Below, piece by piece: positions 26,121-38,168 of a DNA stretch of 64,000 bases (position 1 is the first letter of the stretch; each line of letters begins with the position of its first letter). The position numbers and the translations under genes are program-made. Below the pieces are notes generated by a model that saw only the letters and a list, made by a program, of their open reading frames with translations, was not told the origin of the DNA and made no database searches. This stretch comes from Seriola aureovittata (lineage: Eukaryota > Chordata > Actinopteri > Carangiformes > Carangidae): positions 1,178,001 to 1,242,000 of the forward strand of contig NC_079368.1 in NCBI RefSeq assembly GCF_021018895.1. Reading direction: 5' to 3'.

Positions 26121-26635
26121 AGAACCCGAATCACCTCCTCATGGTTGTATCCCTCCTCCACTCGATAGTTAGTGAGCTAGTTCAGGTTACAGCCTTGTTT
26201 ATCCAATCATATAAAATATGAACCAATTGTGTGAAATTTTGTCATAATTTCTGTATGAAGTCTTTAGTAATGGCTTAAAAATGTTTTGTGAGGTCACGCT
26301 TGACCTTTGACCTTAGACCACTAAATTTAATACCTTGATCCTTGAGTCCAAGTGAACGTTTGTACCAAATTAGAAGCTCCTTCAAGGTGTTACTGAGATA
26401 TTGTGTTCACAAGGCCAAAACTGTGTTTTGTGAGGTCACCACACCTGTGACCTTTGACCCTTGACCCCCAAAATCTAATCAGTTGATCCTTGAGTCCTAG
26501 TGAATGTTTGTGCCAAATTTGAAGAAGTTCGATCAAGGCGTTTTTGAGATATTGTGTCTATGAGAATGGGACAGACAGAAAACCTGAAAACAAAATGTCT
26601 CCTGCTCTGACTGTCGCCGGCATGGAGGTATAAAA
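26121..26635 (+). repeat. Interspersed repeat carrying nuclear-receptor-like half-sites, copy 1
   Basis: Built from about 140-bp units, each with AAAATCTAATCAGTT-like words, TGCCAAATTTGAAGAAGTT and TGAGATATTGTGTTCA. TGACCTTTGACC occurs at 26301-26312 and 26448-26459. Same family as 47100, 47863, 50168 and 56939. Here the paired AGGTCA palindromes have wrong spacing. Confidence 0.85.
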
Positions 26636-27391
26636 TGAGGACATGAGGAAATGAGTTAATGAGTTAATGTGGCTGATCAATTTCAGCTACGGTAATTCTA
26701 TTTTAGGGCGCTGCAGTTTAAAAGAGTACAGTGTATTAAAAATAATCATTTACAGGAACTTGTCGCAAAACTCTATTCTCAGTTCTTTCAAAAGGGTTTG
26801 CTTGGACAGGTTTTCATTTTTCCACAAACTCTTAAAGTTCCAGGACAAGTAAAAGTTAATGAAAGCGTGGGCTCGTGCTGCATGTTCTGATGTGAGCCGG
26901 CAGCTGCAGGCAGCTGGGCAGAGGAAGCTCAGCCTGCACATTCCTCCACAGCATCTAATAGGAGTGATGACAGCAGGGAGCACAGAGCAGCAATAACTGG
27001 CCATGGTGCTGGCAACCCTGGCAATAACCTGGCCATTGTGTGTCTGGCATGAGCAGGTGTGCTGCAGGTGCTGATGGACACGCCTCTACTGAGAGGTGGA
27101 GGTATAGAGCAAAGCCATTCTTAAGTTACTGTCTCTGCCTTTACTTTAACTGTAGCTACAGAAACAAACTCACTGTTTTTATATTTAAAATGGATCAAAT
27201 GACTTGAAAATTCTCTGTGACAGTCCAGTTGTACTAGTTACCAATGGTGATGAATTATTAAAAGAGTCATTAGTTGTTTTTTAAAATGGCATCTATCTGA
27301 CAAACACACAAAAAAGACCATTAAGCCTGCATTTATTATTGTTTTTGGTCAGTTTGGGGCAGTTCAGCAAGTGGTAAATTCAACAGTTACA

Positions 27392-27711
27392 TACACTCAG
27401 TTGGCAGTTTATTAGGTACACCTAGCTGAATCTATTGTTCACATACATAACTATCCTTTCATGGTGATTGTGATGTTCAGTTTGTGTTGAAGCTGTTTCA
27501 AAGAGGTTAGCCTGCAGTTGATTTACATCAATGAGGGTATACTGAAAAATAGAAAAACGTTGTATATGTCAATACAGTGCAACAGCACCACACATTACAT
27601 CCTGCACACTGATTATACAGGTGAATCAACGACGCTCTGAAACAGCTTAAAAGAAAACCAAGCATGCAGAAAGCTGTATTAGGTGTACCTAATAAACTGA
27701 CAATGAGTGTA
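27392..27711. mobile_element. Tc1/mariner-type MITE with TA flanks
   Basis: Inverted ends CACTCAGTTGGCAGTTTATT and AATAAACTGACAATGAGTG, each continuing into AGGTACACC on its own strand, are flanked by TA on both sides. No transposase within. The ends match the vertebrate element whose transposase C-terminus is seen at 48617-48742. Confidence 0.8.
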
Positions 27712-28134
27712 TGATCAGATTCTACATTTTATATTGAGAATATTTTGGCAAACTTTTCTTCATATCTCACACAAAGCACCATTGGCATCAGGAGTGCAGC
27801 TCTGCAGTTCTTCAAATGACTGCAGTTTTTGATGCTCGGTCACAACTACCTGACAGTGGTGAATGCAATGTGGATAGCAACCAAAGGTAACACCATCAAT
27901 TGTGTAACCACTTGGAACACAGTCCCACTGCTGAATATGAGTATTAAATATTAAATTAAATTGTATGGTGCATGGCCAAAGTAATCAGTCATTAATCATG
28001 ATCCAGGTAAAAGTTTGAAATAAATGTGATACTGTTCTGAAGTCATATCATCCAGCCATAATTCACAGTCATTTTTTCCACCAGGCCCATGGACACGCAA
28101 CTACATAGACTACAACTGGAATGTTATGACGGAG

Positions 28135-28483
28135 TATTAGGGCCAATCTGAAATTTTGAGAATAAAGTCATAATATTGCGCAAAAAAAAGTCATAATATT
28201 ACAAGAATAAAGTCATTATATTTCAAGAATAAAGTCATAATATTTTCGAGAATAAAGTTGTAATATTACAAGAACAAAGTTCTAATATTTCGAGAATTAA
28301 ATTATAATATTATGAGAATTAAAAATTTTAAATTTCAAGAGAAAAAAAACAAAATTTTTTATGGATATTTCATCAACCAATCAAACAGCTGAAAGGACAG
28401 TCGGTAGCTGTCTGAGTTGCTGTTTGTCTGTCTAACAATAGAATAGACTCAGTTTCTTCACAATTTTTTCAATGTCCTGGTGC

Positions 28484-28526
<43 letters not shown>

Positions 28527-28743
28527 CTCTTTATTTGTGAAACCTCTGCTGCAGTAGAACTTCACAGGATGCTCCACGTTCCTCATTTTAAAGCTTCTGA
28601 TATTTCCCCTCTAAAACAACATGGAACCTAAAATTACGACTTTATCCTCATTATATTATGACTTTATTATTGTAAAATCACGACTTTATTCTTAAAATAT
28701 TGTGATTTTATTCTTGAAATTTCAGATTATTTTTCCCTTAATG
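28135..28743. mobile_element. TIR element with inverted AAGTCATAATATT arrays, copy 1
   Basis: TATTAGGG and AATCTGAAATTT at one end pair with AAATTTCAGATT and CCCTTAAT at the other. Left arm has repeated AATAAAGTCATAATATT, right arm the complement ACGACTTTATTC. A (ATG)n tract sits inside at 28490-28525. Second copy at 59817-60383. No transposase. Confidence 0.8.
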
Positions 28744-29876
28744 TGGCTACTGAGTTGTAGAGTGTCCCTTGAATAGAAATGATAACAGCGCTTGGAGTTG
28801 AGCCTGATAGTTTGTTGATCAGTGTGTGTGGATTTTAACAAAATCGATCTGTGCTGCAGTGGAGAACAATGTGTCCTTTATTTTGAAAAACAAAAAAGGA
28901 GGTAAACTTAGTTCTGCAAATATGAAGGTGGGCAGTGGGTGGAGTTTCCCTCCGATACATAAAGACAAGTAGACAGATAAAGCACAGTGTTAGAGACACT
29001 GTACCGACACTGTGAGAATACATGAAAACACAGTGAGCACAAATGAAGAAACAGAGGCCAGAGCATCAACACAGACTCTGCCTCTCCCTCCAGTGAATCT
29101 GAGGTGTCTTAAACTGCACACTGCACATTTAGTCCACTAGAATAAACAAACTGGTATTTCAAAGGGCCTTTAGTGTGGGAGCTTCTGGTGTAGCCAACTG
29201 ACAGAGAGTGTCCTGTTAGTGGGCAGGGGAAAGGTAGCACCACTACACAGAGCCGCCTGTGATTCAGAGGGGAAAATGTTATCACAGTGAAGCCATAAAC
29301 AGAAAACGTTCCAGGGCTTCCCCGAGGGAACTGGGACACAAACACATAAAGCTCACTGTGTCTGAGATGGCTGGAAAACCAGTATACAGTAAATGGAAAT
29401 GAACTCATTTTTGATCGAGAGGTGACAGCACAGCAGGTATTGTATCTGTGAATAAAAACAGGCCTGGCAACACTCAACCTCTTTCCTTCGTTTGACATTT
29501 CCGTCGGCAAACCAGCGAGATCATTTGTTTGCTCAGCAGCTAGCAGCGCGCACTAATACCCAATGACAAACATTCAGTGTTTTTGGCATCTAAAATTAGA
29601 CAGGAGTGTTTGTGCTGATATTCGGCTGGATTGAGGTCATTTATTCAAAGGGCTCTTTGAAACCTCTTCAGGGTTTGGGGTGAAAATTCTTCCTGCTAGC
29701 TTAAGCTGCCTGGTGGAAGCTACACGTAGCAGCAGCAGCTAGCAAGACTTCCCTTGCTAAAGTGATGTAGAAATGAATGATGCCTGTCCATGGCACTGCT
29801 GTCCCTGACATACCACACACTGTGGTTGTTGACAAGTCAAGCCTAACTCATTTGCATATTGAGATCTGATCACAAT
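28744..29876. other. Intergenic, no gene seen
   Basis: The longest minus-strand frame (29109-29510) has no recognisable homology. Confidence 0.4.
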
Positions 29877-30354
29877 AAGGTGACCAGATATCTGAAATGA
29901 AAACCAGGGACTAACCAGTTCAGCAGTCAATATGTCATTAAAATATCCATTGTAGGGAAACTTCTTCTTCACGTAATATGAATTAAAAAAGGGGACAGTC
30001 ATGTATTTTGGCCATGGTAACTGTTGTCCTCTAATAATGACTCCCACCTTTCAAGCAGGCGTGAAGTCCTATTGTCTATCTAGTCCTCAATGATTCATAT
30101 CCTTTTAGTTCATAAGAGTCCACAGATCAAAAGAATCAAAGGGTGAATGTTGTCGGGTGAAGTACATTAAAGACAGCGGGAAACTTCTTCTTCTTCACTT
30201 CTTCCAAAATAAACGTGGATCATCACGTTGTATGTTTGTTTTTGTTAGGTTACCGCCCAGTTATGAACTTCTAACCAATGAGTGAGCCAGCTAACATCTT
30301 CTCTGCCTAGAGACCTGGACAAGCCACCAAAAGGTGGGACATCTGATCACCCTA
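29877..30354. mobile_element. TIR DNA element related to 4180-4697
   Basis: Starts AAGGTGACCAGATATC and ends CATCTGATCACCCTA, an imperfect inverted pair. No coding capacity seen. Confidence 0.6.
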
Positions 30355-30424
30355 CATCAAATGGATGCAAACTGAAGGTAACATGAATGCGTAATAATAC
30401 CAGGTGTGAATGCAAAGGCACGTG

Positions 30425-30900
30425 GCAAGGCAAGGCAAATTTATTTGTATAACACATTATCATAACACAGAGGTCATTCAATGTCCATAGAATAAAAGAA
30501 GCATAAAAATAGAAGTAAAAAGTATAATTAAAAAAAATATGGTGGTCCTGAGAGCGCAATGCACTGCAACTTAAGAAAAGACATTCACATAATGGCTGAA
30601 AGACATTTCACCCTGTTTAGTTTTAACTCTGGGCTCCACTAACTGACCAGCTTCTGCAGATCTTAGAGACCTGTTGGCTCATATACATGGAACATTTCTG
30701 AAATATATTTAGGATCCAGTAAAAAAAGTAAAACTTTGAATTCAGCTCTGTATCTGACTGGAAGCCTGTAAAGACCTGAGAACTGGAGTGATATGTTCTG
30801 TTATATGCGTGGATCAGACATTATTATCCAGATAAGGATCCAGATAAGGATCACATGTTAACACCAGGTGGATATGGGGCCTTAAAGAATTAAAAACAAC
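30425..30900. repeat. SINE/MITE-like repeat (GGCAAATTTATTTGTATA)
   Basis: Starts AAGGCAAGGCAAATTTATTT, an end common in fish non-autonomous repeats; also contains GACTGGAAGCCTGTAAAGAC and GGAGTGATATGTTCTG words of the same kind. A related start (CAAATCAAATTTATTTATAG) occurs at about 36535-36575. Confidence 0.45.
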
Positions 30901-31745
30901 TGTATTTGTGTTTTAGTTTGATCCTCCAAACTTCAACAGCTGTTGGAAGTCCCTGACATTAAAACCTGTGTGGGTCCTTCACATCTTGACATCCCATCAG
31001 TTCTTGTGATTACAGGTCATTAAAGCAACTTCACTGCCAGACAGGACGTTGATATTTGTTATTTATAGAACAACTTTATGGTTAGAGAATGACATGTTTC
31101 ACATCGTGGCCTTCAGCCATGATGAAGGTCACAGTCTGAAACACATTGGTCTCTGACCATTACATTGTTCTGTTTACTGCAAGTGTTTTTCCCTCTTTAC
31201 AGACCTTTCTGCACTGTAGGAGCTTATTAATGCTGAATTAGTTTAAATTTCATATGTAAAATAACAGTAATAGACGGTAAGTGATTAAAGAAATTGAAAA
31301 AATATGTTCAGTATTTACAGTCTGAGGTATTTATACTTCATGTGACACCATAATTCTTTATTTATGTCACTAAAAGTGTGTGTGGATCATCTAAAATATA
31401 TAGAATTTAATTTAAGTGACTATTGTAATTTATGGCTGTAATACTTTGATGAGTCAACCTTTACATTATGATATTTTAAATAAATAATATTTCTCTCTGG
31501 TACAAGAACGTTGCAGGTTTGTGTTCACAGTGATTCTATGGTGACACCTGCTGCCCTACAGACACAACAACCCAACCCAGTGTTAGACAGTATAACATTA
31601 TACGTATATAACATGAACCAGAGTCTGAACTCCAGCTGATGATGCTTAGTCACTCATTTAAAGCTGTCACACATTATTACATGAAAAACACCTGCTCACA
31701 GTCTCCTCTTCACTGTCTGCTGTCTTTAGGAACGTGAGATTGGAC

Positions 31746-32012
31746 CAGGGGTAAAAAAAATGTTTTCAGCTCGAGACCCAAATGAGAAATCTGGTGTCTC
31801 CCAGGGATCCAGACTTACAACAAAAAATACATCATTATTGCTATAACATTAACATATATAAACTAATGATAAAAAACACAACAAACATGAATTTAAAATG
31901 TATATGAATAAATATGATATGATGATAAATTTATTGATTGTGGCTTCATGTACAACAGTAATTTGACATCTTCTGTCAATGAAATCACCACTCTCACTTG
32001 TCATCACCACAG

Positions 32013-32072
<60 letters not shown>

Positions 32073-32241
32073 AGCTCTCACCCAATATCTTTCTAACTCG
32101 CTCTCCCATCTCTCTCTCTCTCACTCCCCCCTCTCTTTTGCTCTCTTCTCTCTGATTGTTCTAATGTCCGAACAGTCTGATCTTTTTAATCAATCAAAAA
32201 TGTTTTTAACATTAAAAAAAATCAACACTCTCACTTGTCAC

Positions 32242-32299
<58 letters not shown>

Positions 32300-32752
32300 C
32301 TTGATGCTGCGGGTGCTTGGTTTTAGATGTCTGTACAATTTGTTTATTTTTAAGCTTTCACTACTGAGCACCTCCCCACAGAAAACGCACTGAGGCCACG
32401 CCTCTGCATTTCGAAAGGCTTTGATGAAGCCAACGTTTATGAGCTCTTCTTTATACTTTTGCTTTGATATCATGGACACCGCAATCTGAAGTCGTCACTC
32501 AGGTAACGCTCACTCACTCTCTCGTGCAGGTGTCACTGACCAGGGTGCGTGAAGAGGGGGAGGGGGAGGGGGAAGGGAGGGGGGGTGACAGTCTCGCACA
32601 CAGCAATGTGTAGCAAAAAGAACACCAATTCTATTTTGATTAGGAAAATGAATTCAGTCAATTTTTTGGCATTTTACTTGGCCAATCAGCGACCCAATAA
32701 AAACAGGCTCGCGACCAATTTTGGGTCGGGACCCTAAGTTTGGGAAAGGCTG
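31746..32752 (-). mobile_element. hAT element remnant with 8-bp target-site duplication
   Basis: Ends begin CAGGGGTAAA and finish AAAGGCTG, and the flanks are GATTGGAC and GATTGGAG, an 8-bp duplication with one mismatch. Near the right end the minus strand encodes a BED-type zinc finger start (KYKEELINVGF, WPQCVFCGEVL, KLYRHL) as in the ZBED/hAT transposases. The middle is lost and holds two (CA)n arrays (32015-32070, 32243-32296). Confidence 0.85.
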
Positions 32753-32982
32753 GATTGGAGGATTGAGCCGTGGAGTCACTTACTTAAGAGTACTGGAGGT
32801 CAAGTTCTGCATTTAATGATAAGATGTTTCTACAAGTAATGAGAGAAAAGAAAAAATGATTGATATCTTCTGAGAGTGTGATTTCATCCTGTATTTAGTC
32901 TTAAAATGGTGTGTTTAAATGGGAAAAGAGGAGGAAAGGAAAGGGAAAGGAACATGCGCCTCCTTCCACCAGGCTTGTCAAT

Positions 32983-33198
32983 TTACAAGATACAGGACAG
33001 TTGGACTGTGGAGCAGCAGGAGGTCTGAAGTCTCAGTGGCAGATGGTAACTTAGGATGAAGATGAAATTCACAGCTTTAGAAAAACGGTCTGCCGTGGTG
33101 AGAACAGTGGTGTTACCTTCAGACAGGCAAAGGCCAGTAATGAAGTCCAGCATGACGTGAGACCAGAGATGGTTGGGAAGAGGCAGAGAGAGCAGCAA
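32983..33198 (-). pseudogene. Ty3/gypsy integrase core fragment
   Basis: The minus frame reads LPNHLWSHVMLDFITGL, then GNTTVLTTADRFSKAVNFI, which is the start of the integrase catalytic core of Ty3/gypsy elements (normally DFVTGLP and VDRFSK). It then loses frame. No LTR is adjacent. Confidence 0.8.
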
Positions 33199-34017
33199 GC
33201 TGGAGGTTGGTGGGAATGCAAACCTTTGTTTTACACTTCTTGCATCTTCTTTTCCATTGTATATTATTCCATCTCTTGTTATTTATTTTTTTATCTTTAA
33301 AGCTGTTTTTTATTTTAGTCTTCCACTACGTTGGACTCATCATGTCATTGTTATGACGACGGCCTGTCCTCCAAATCTGTTGAAAACAAGGTGAAAATAA
33401 ACTATTACAAAGAGAAAGTGTATAGTTTGTGAATACTATAAATACCATATTTAACTTGTGGCTCTGATGAAGTGAATTCTTTGAAGTGTCAGTTGAACCA
33501 GGAAGGGAAGGGCTGAAGTCAGATCCTGGTTTGTCCTGGGGCAGTTCAGACAGTGACCTCCAGGTGAAGAACGCCCTGCCCCAGGTCCGCTGTCCTGTTC
33601 CTGTTGCCCCTGGGGCAAGAGACGATCAGCAGCCGCCCAGGTCAGCCCACATCCTCCACCTCAGGAACAAGCCGATGGTCTCTGAGGAGAACCGAACCAC
33701 CAAACATGACCTGAAGCTTAGACACCAGACACAAAGACAGACTTCGACTACAGCTCAGATCTAACTACCAGTCAGAATTTCTAATTCTATGAATTAAGCA
33801 CAATCTCAAACTGAGAGTCTCTGAGCATGATTAGGAATGGAAAAATGGATTATGTCATGGCACTACAGAGAGAAAAACCATGAGCCAGCCACTTCCCACT
33901 AATTTATTGGCATTGAAAGAATGGATTTTGGATTTATGAATTTAACACAATCAAACCTATATAAATTTGTTTAAATATTTGTATATATAGCCTCCATATA
34001 TAGATGGCCTCCACGTA
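33199..34017. other. Intergenic, no gene seen
   Basis: 33490-33770 has moderately GC-rich non-repetitive sequence with an open plus frame of 92 codons without recognised homology. Confidence 0.35.
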
Positions 34018-34263
34018 AGATGCATCTTGGACAATACCAACCACCCTCTCCACAACATTCTGGCAGGACAGAGAAGAAGCTACAGCTGCAGCAAACGTTT
34101 CATCTCACTGCGCTGCAGAACAGAGAGGTTCAGGAGATCCTTTGTTCCCACTGCCATCAGACTATACAACACCTCAGCCAAAGGAGGTGGACTAATCTAA
34201 TTATTATTGTTTATTATTATTATCAGATGTTATTGTTATTATTATTATTATTATCAACTATAA

Positions 34264-34294
<31 letters not shown>

Positions 34295-34361
34295 CAACAA
34301 TGAGCTAATGGACTCATTAATTTTTCCTAAGGGATAAATAAAGTATCTATCTATCTATAAC
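34018..34361 (+). mobile_element. LINE 3' end, second plus-strand copy
   Basis: CATCTCACTGCGCTGCAGAA through TCAGCCAAAGGAGGTGGAC is shared with 23330-23420; ends with (TTA)n, GGGATAAATAAAGTATC and short ATCT. Confidence 0.88.
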
Positions 34362-34756
34362 ACAGAACATACAGATGATGGCTGTCAGGGTATATGTACA
34401 GAAGTCCGGAAAAGTAAGTGACTTTTTTTTCTAGGAAGAAAGAAAAATAAATTGGAAAAATGAAAATCAGTTACCTCTCAGGGTTTGTTTTCACAGATGT
34501 AAAAAACATAAACTTAAAAATTATCCTGGAAAAAAAAAAAAAAAAGATCACTTGCCTTTCAGGGCTTCTGTAGATATGTATACTGTGATCTGATATATTT
34601 TCTGGGAATTCAGTTGAGAAACAATCCATACCAAGGCGTCATGATATGCAAAAAAAAAAAAAAAAAAAATCAAATTGCGATTATTTTGGCAGATGATGTG
34701 ATTTCAAGGTTTGCCTGGGGGCGGCGGGGTGGTACTATATCGTACGACGAAATCGT

Positions 34757-34787
<31 letters not shown>

Positions 34788-35180
34788 GGATTATCACTCA
34801 CTCTATAATTTTCAGAACATCTGTGAGAATGAATAAAAAGTGATGTTAAAATCGTGTAAACGTCGGCTTTAATACACTCGTTAATTCACTGCCAAAGACT
34901 TGGTACTCTTCTTTGACTCCTCTCTCTCGCTCTGATCCACCGGCACCTTCCACTTGTGGCTGAGAACCAGGTTCTACTGTCAGTCCTGACACATTAACTG
35001 TATCTCGTCAGTAACATGAATTAACTTTTTTTCCCACATTAGAAGAACTAATGATTTCTGCACTCTGCACTGTTTCACCTGTCCTCGAGATTCTCCTCCC
35101 CGGGAGCTCCATTTTTAAAATAATCTGATTTGAGACATTTCTGGAACAAAAAAAACAGGCTGGGATGTCACGTTAATTTA
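34362..35180. other. Intergenic with homopolymer tracts
   Basis: A-runs at about 34530 and 34650; (GT)n followed by a 19-G run at 34755-34789. No gene. Confidence 0.5.
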
Positions 35181-35189
35181 GGGAAACTC

Positions 35190-35720
35190 TTCAAGAAGCT
35201 GGGTGTGCTTGGATGTAAAAGAGATAATATTCATCTTTTATGTTAAAAAAGGTGGCAACTGGTTTGGTTTTACTTGACATTACATTACTCACTGCACTTA
35301 CGGGACAAATTGCGTCCCGTATTGATTCAAATCCACCGAGTACCAAGAAAACAAGTGCTACAATTTTGTCGGGAGGCGGAGGCGTCGCGTTATTGACCCG
35401 AGTCACCTGTTTGAAGAGCCGCAAACTCATGTCGGCGCCTCCTTCCGCAGGCAGAATATCCAGCGCGTTCGTATTCTTCTTCTTTGGCAATTTCGGATGG
35501 CTCTGCCTGATGTACGGATTACGATACAGCGCCGCTACATTGCCGTAGTGGCGTACAGCCGCAATTGCAGTTACAAACGTCAAATCCACCGAGTACCGAG
35601 AAAACAATAATAGAATTTTGTCGCGAGGCGGAGAAGGGACGAAATTTGACGGAAGGGGCCGACTCACAGTTCTCTGTGCAGGAAAAATCCTGGGATTTGT
35701 AGGCCGGGGCGTCTCTGTAG
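35190..35720 (-). repeat. CpG-rich block with an internal direct duplication
   Basis: CAAATCCACCGAGTACC followed by AGAAAACAA and an AATTTTGTCG-AGGCGGAG segment occurs at 35329-35385 and again at 35581-35634. The minus frame is open for 158 codons across both, so the peptide shows PPRDKI and PPPDKI with SVDL/GGFE variants. CpG content is far above the flanks. I do not recognise a protein; a mobile-element or young CpG-rich remnant is possible. Confidence 0.6.
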
Positions 35721-37723
35721 CACCACAACACTTATGGTGCTAACAACGCACAACTATGTGACACATTTTACCTTCATTAGGTCATCAAATTACAGCTCCT
35801 GAGATTTGGAAATTGGTCATATTAATTTCATATAAATATTTTTTATTATTTTTCAATTAACTGTGCAGATGTAATTCATATATAAAATAATGACATAGGA
35901 ATGTGTTTTTGGTTGAGCCTCTGAATCAAACATCTGACAAAATTCAATACAGCCCTCAACCAGACATTTCATCACACCTCTCTTTGACTCTTCTTTTGCC
36001 TGTCTCAGTCAGATCTGTTCTGAAAACTGATTCAGATGGAGAATGAAGAAAAGTTAAACCAAAATGAGGTGTCCTATTGAGATATTATTTCACCATGAGC
36101 CTCCAGGACAGCTTCAGTCCATCTTGTCATAGACTCTCCAGGATTCTTTACAGAAGGGTGAACAGCATGCCCTAGTGGTGGTGGAGAGCGCTGTCCAACA
36201 TGTCGCTCCGAAGTCTCACACAATTTGTCAACTGTCTACACAGAAATAACATTTACCTATTTAGTTGTAGACCGACCCTGACTGTCTTGTTTGCTCTGTG
36301 AGTTCCCAGATGATCAGACATGTCTGAGTTGGAATCAAGAATCTGGACCTTTCCCCTGCAGTGTAAAAGATCATCACATATGTACTTCACACACTTCCAC
36401 TTCAAATACAGCAGAATAAAAAGCAACATTCTGCCTTTTTGCTCCCTATGGTGAAGCCAGTCAGCTGATGAGAATGTTGGGAGGTGCTTATGGGAATCAT
36501 GTTCACCCAGCATCGGGCCACTCTGATCAAATCACATCAAATCAAATCAAATTTATTTATAGAGCACATAAAAAAAAAAAAACAGCAAACAGCTGACCAA
36601 AGTGCTACTGTCTCTATTTGACAAAGTTTAACATTGTTTGGGCCGAACATTAAACTGAAACTGATTGACTGTCTTTAATGTGTCTTGCTCAGTGAGCAGT
36701 GGTCATCTCTCTCAGGATGTTACCAGCTGAATGGAAGTGATTTAAAGTGAGATTATTCTGCCATGGAGTCAATATGTATAGAATTGGAAAACTAAATATG
36801 CTTAATGAAGGTGGGTCATTCTGTCAGGTAGGAAATACTCACCAACATACACTATCATCATGGACTATTCATTTATGTAATTATTTTTTCTGATAAGTAG
36901 GAACAGCCATTTTAACTGCCACAGCATGAAAAATACAAAAACAAAAGTTACATAGATTGAAATATATTGATAATAATTAGATTAATTTGTATTTCAATAT
37001 ATTGAATGTAAATGGGAGAAAATACATTTTCATACTTATGTTAAATTTATTGAATAAATATTTATATAAATAGTTGATTTTGGCAACTTTGTAATATTTT
37101 TCACACATATTAGACATGGCTGAATAATATATTTTTATTGGGAATATTTAAATATATTAATTGCCTTTATATGTAAATAGGTTTAGTTCTCCATCTATGT
37201 AAATACACTAATTTGTAATATGAATTCATGGAATTTGTTAACATAGTGGTTTTCTGTGGATCCAGTGGACATAATCAATGGCTTCAGGAGCTATAGGACA
37301 CACCTACTGGAGGTTGACAGAAAATAAAGCAAATTGATTTTATTAATACTATATTGATATATATTTATTGATGGAGTGTTTCTAGTACGTGGCACAGCTT
37401 TACTCAAATGAGACTCACTTATGTAAGTTCTGTTACATTTTTCTTTAATTAAATGAGTTATGGACAATTGATGGCATTGAGTTACTTTCACTTTCTCTTT
37501 TCAGCAACTGTGTAACTATGAGCAACCACCAAAGCATCAGACTGACAGTCACCAGTTATATAGTTCCTGGACCTGATGAGACCTGATGAGACCGTCCCTA
37601 ACGCAGCTGACCATCATTAAAGTATCTTATAACGTTGCCAGACGATTTAACAAAGTTTCACACATAAAGTCTATTCACAACAAAACGAGGAGAGAAGACA
37701 CACAGGTCACGTTTTCCATGTCA
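35721..37723. other. Intergenic, AT-rich, no gene seen
   Basis: Only the short ATTTATTTATAG-type repeat near 36535 and AT-rich unique sequence. Confidence 0.5.
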
Positions 37724-38168
37724 TTTATTTTCTGAATTGAATTTCAGATTAGCAAAATTGTGTAAAACCTCTATTCTTAAAGCAGCAAGCTAATAATTAA
37801 TAACCATGGTACAGTCCGATCACTGCTGATTCAACAAACTAATCTGCTACAGTTAAAAATTTGGTATTGAATGACATCACCAACAGGTATCACATGATTA
37901 ATGAACAGTATTTGTTTTGATTCCTCTGTGAATTACAGGCTTATTTCAACCAGAATCAGAGCCTCAGACTGAGGGTTTGTTCTCCAGGTCGCCGTGACAA
38001 CAGGTGTCAGTCAGCAGAACAACACAGGGTGAAGAGTCGGGCCGCTCGGTCCACGCACACTCATCTGCTGAAGCTCCTGACGTCATCCTCGCTGCTCCAC
38101 CAGGGGAAACAGCAGGTGAGGCACCTTGCTGTTTTTAGTATTGATTATTAAATGATTCTGGTTCCATC
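37724..38168 (-). other. fkbp15: Candidate fkbp15 3' UTR with polyA signal
   Basis: An AATAAA (minus strand) at 37724-37729 lies about 440 nt past the stop codon. No other gene intervenes. The extent is inferred. Confidence 0.5.

Noticed and set aside
29109..29510. 133-codon minus-strand open frame
   Set aside because: No homology, domain or codon bias seen; no splice-linked neighbours.
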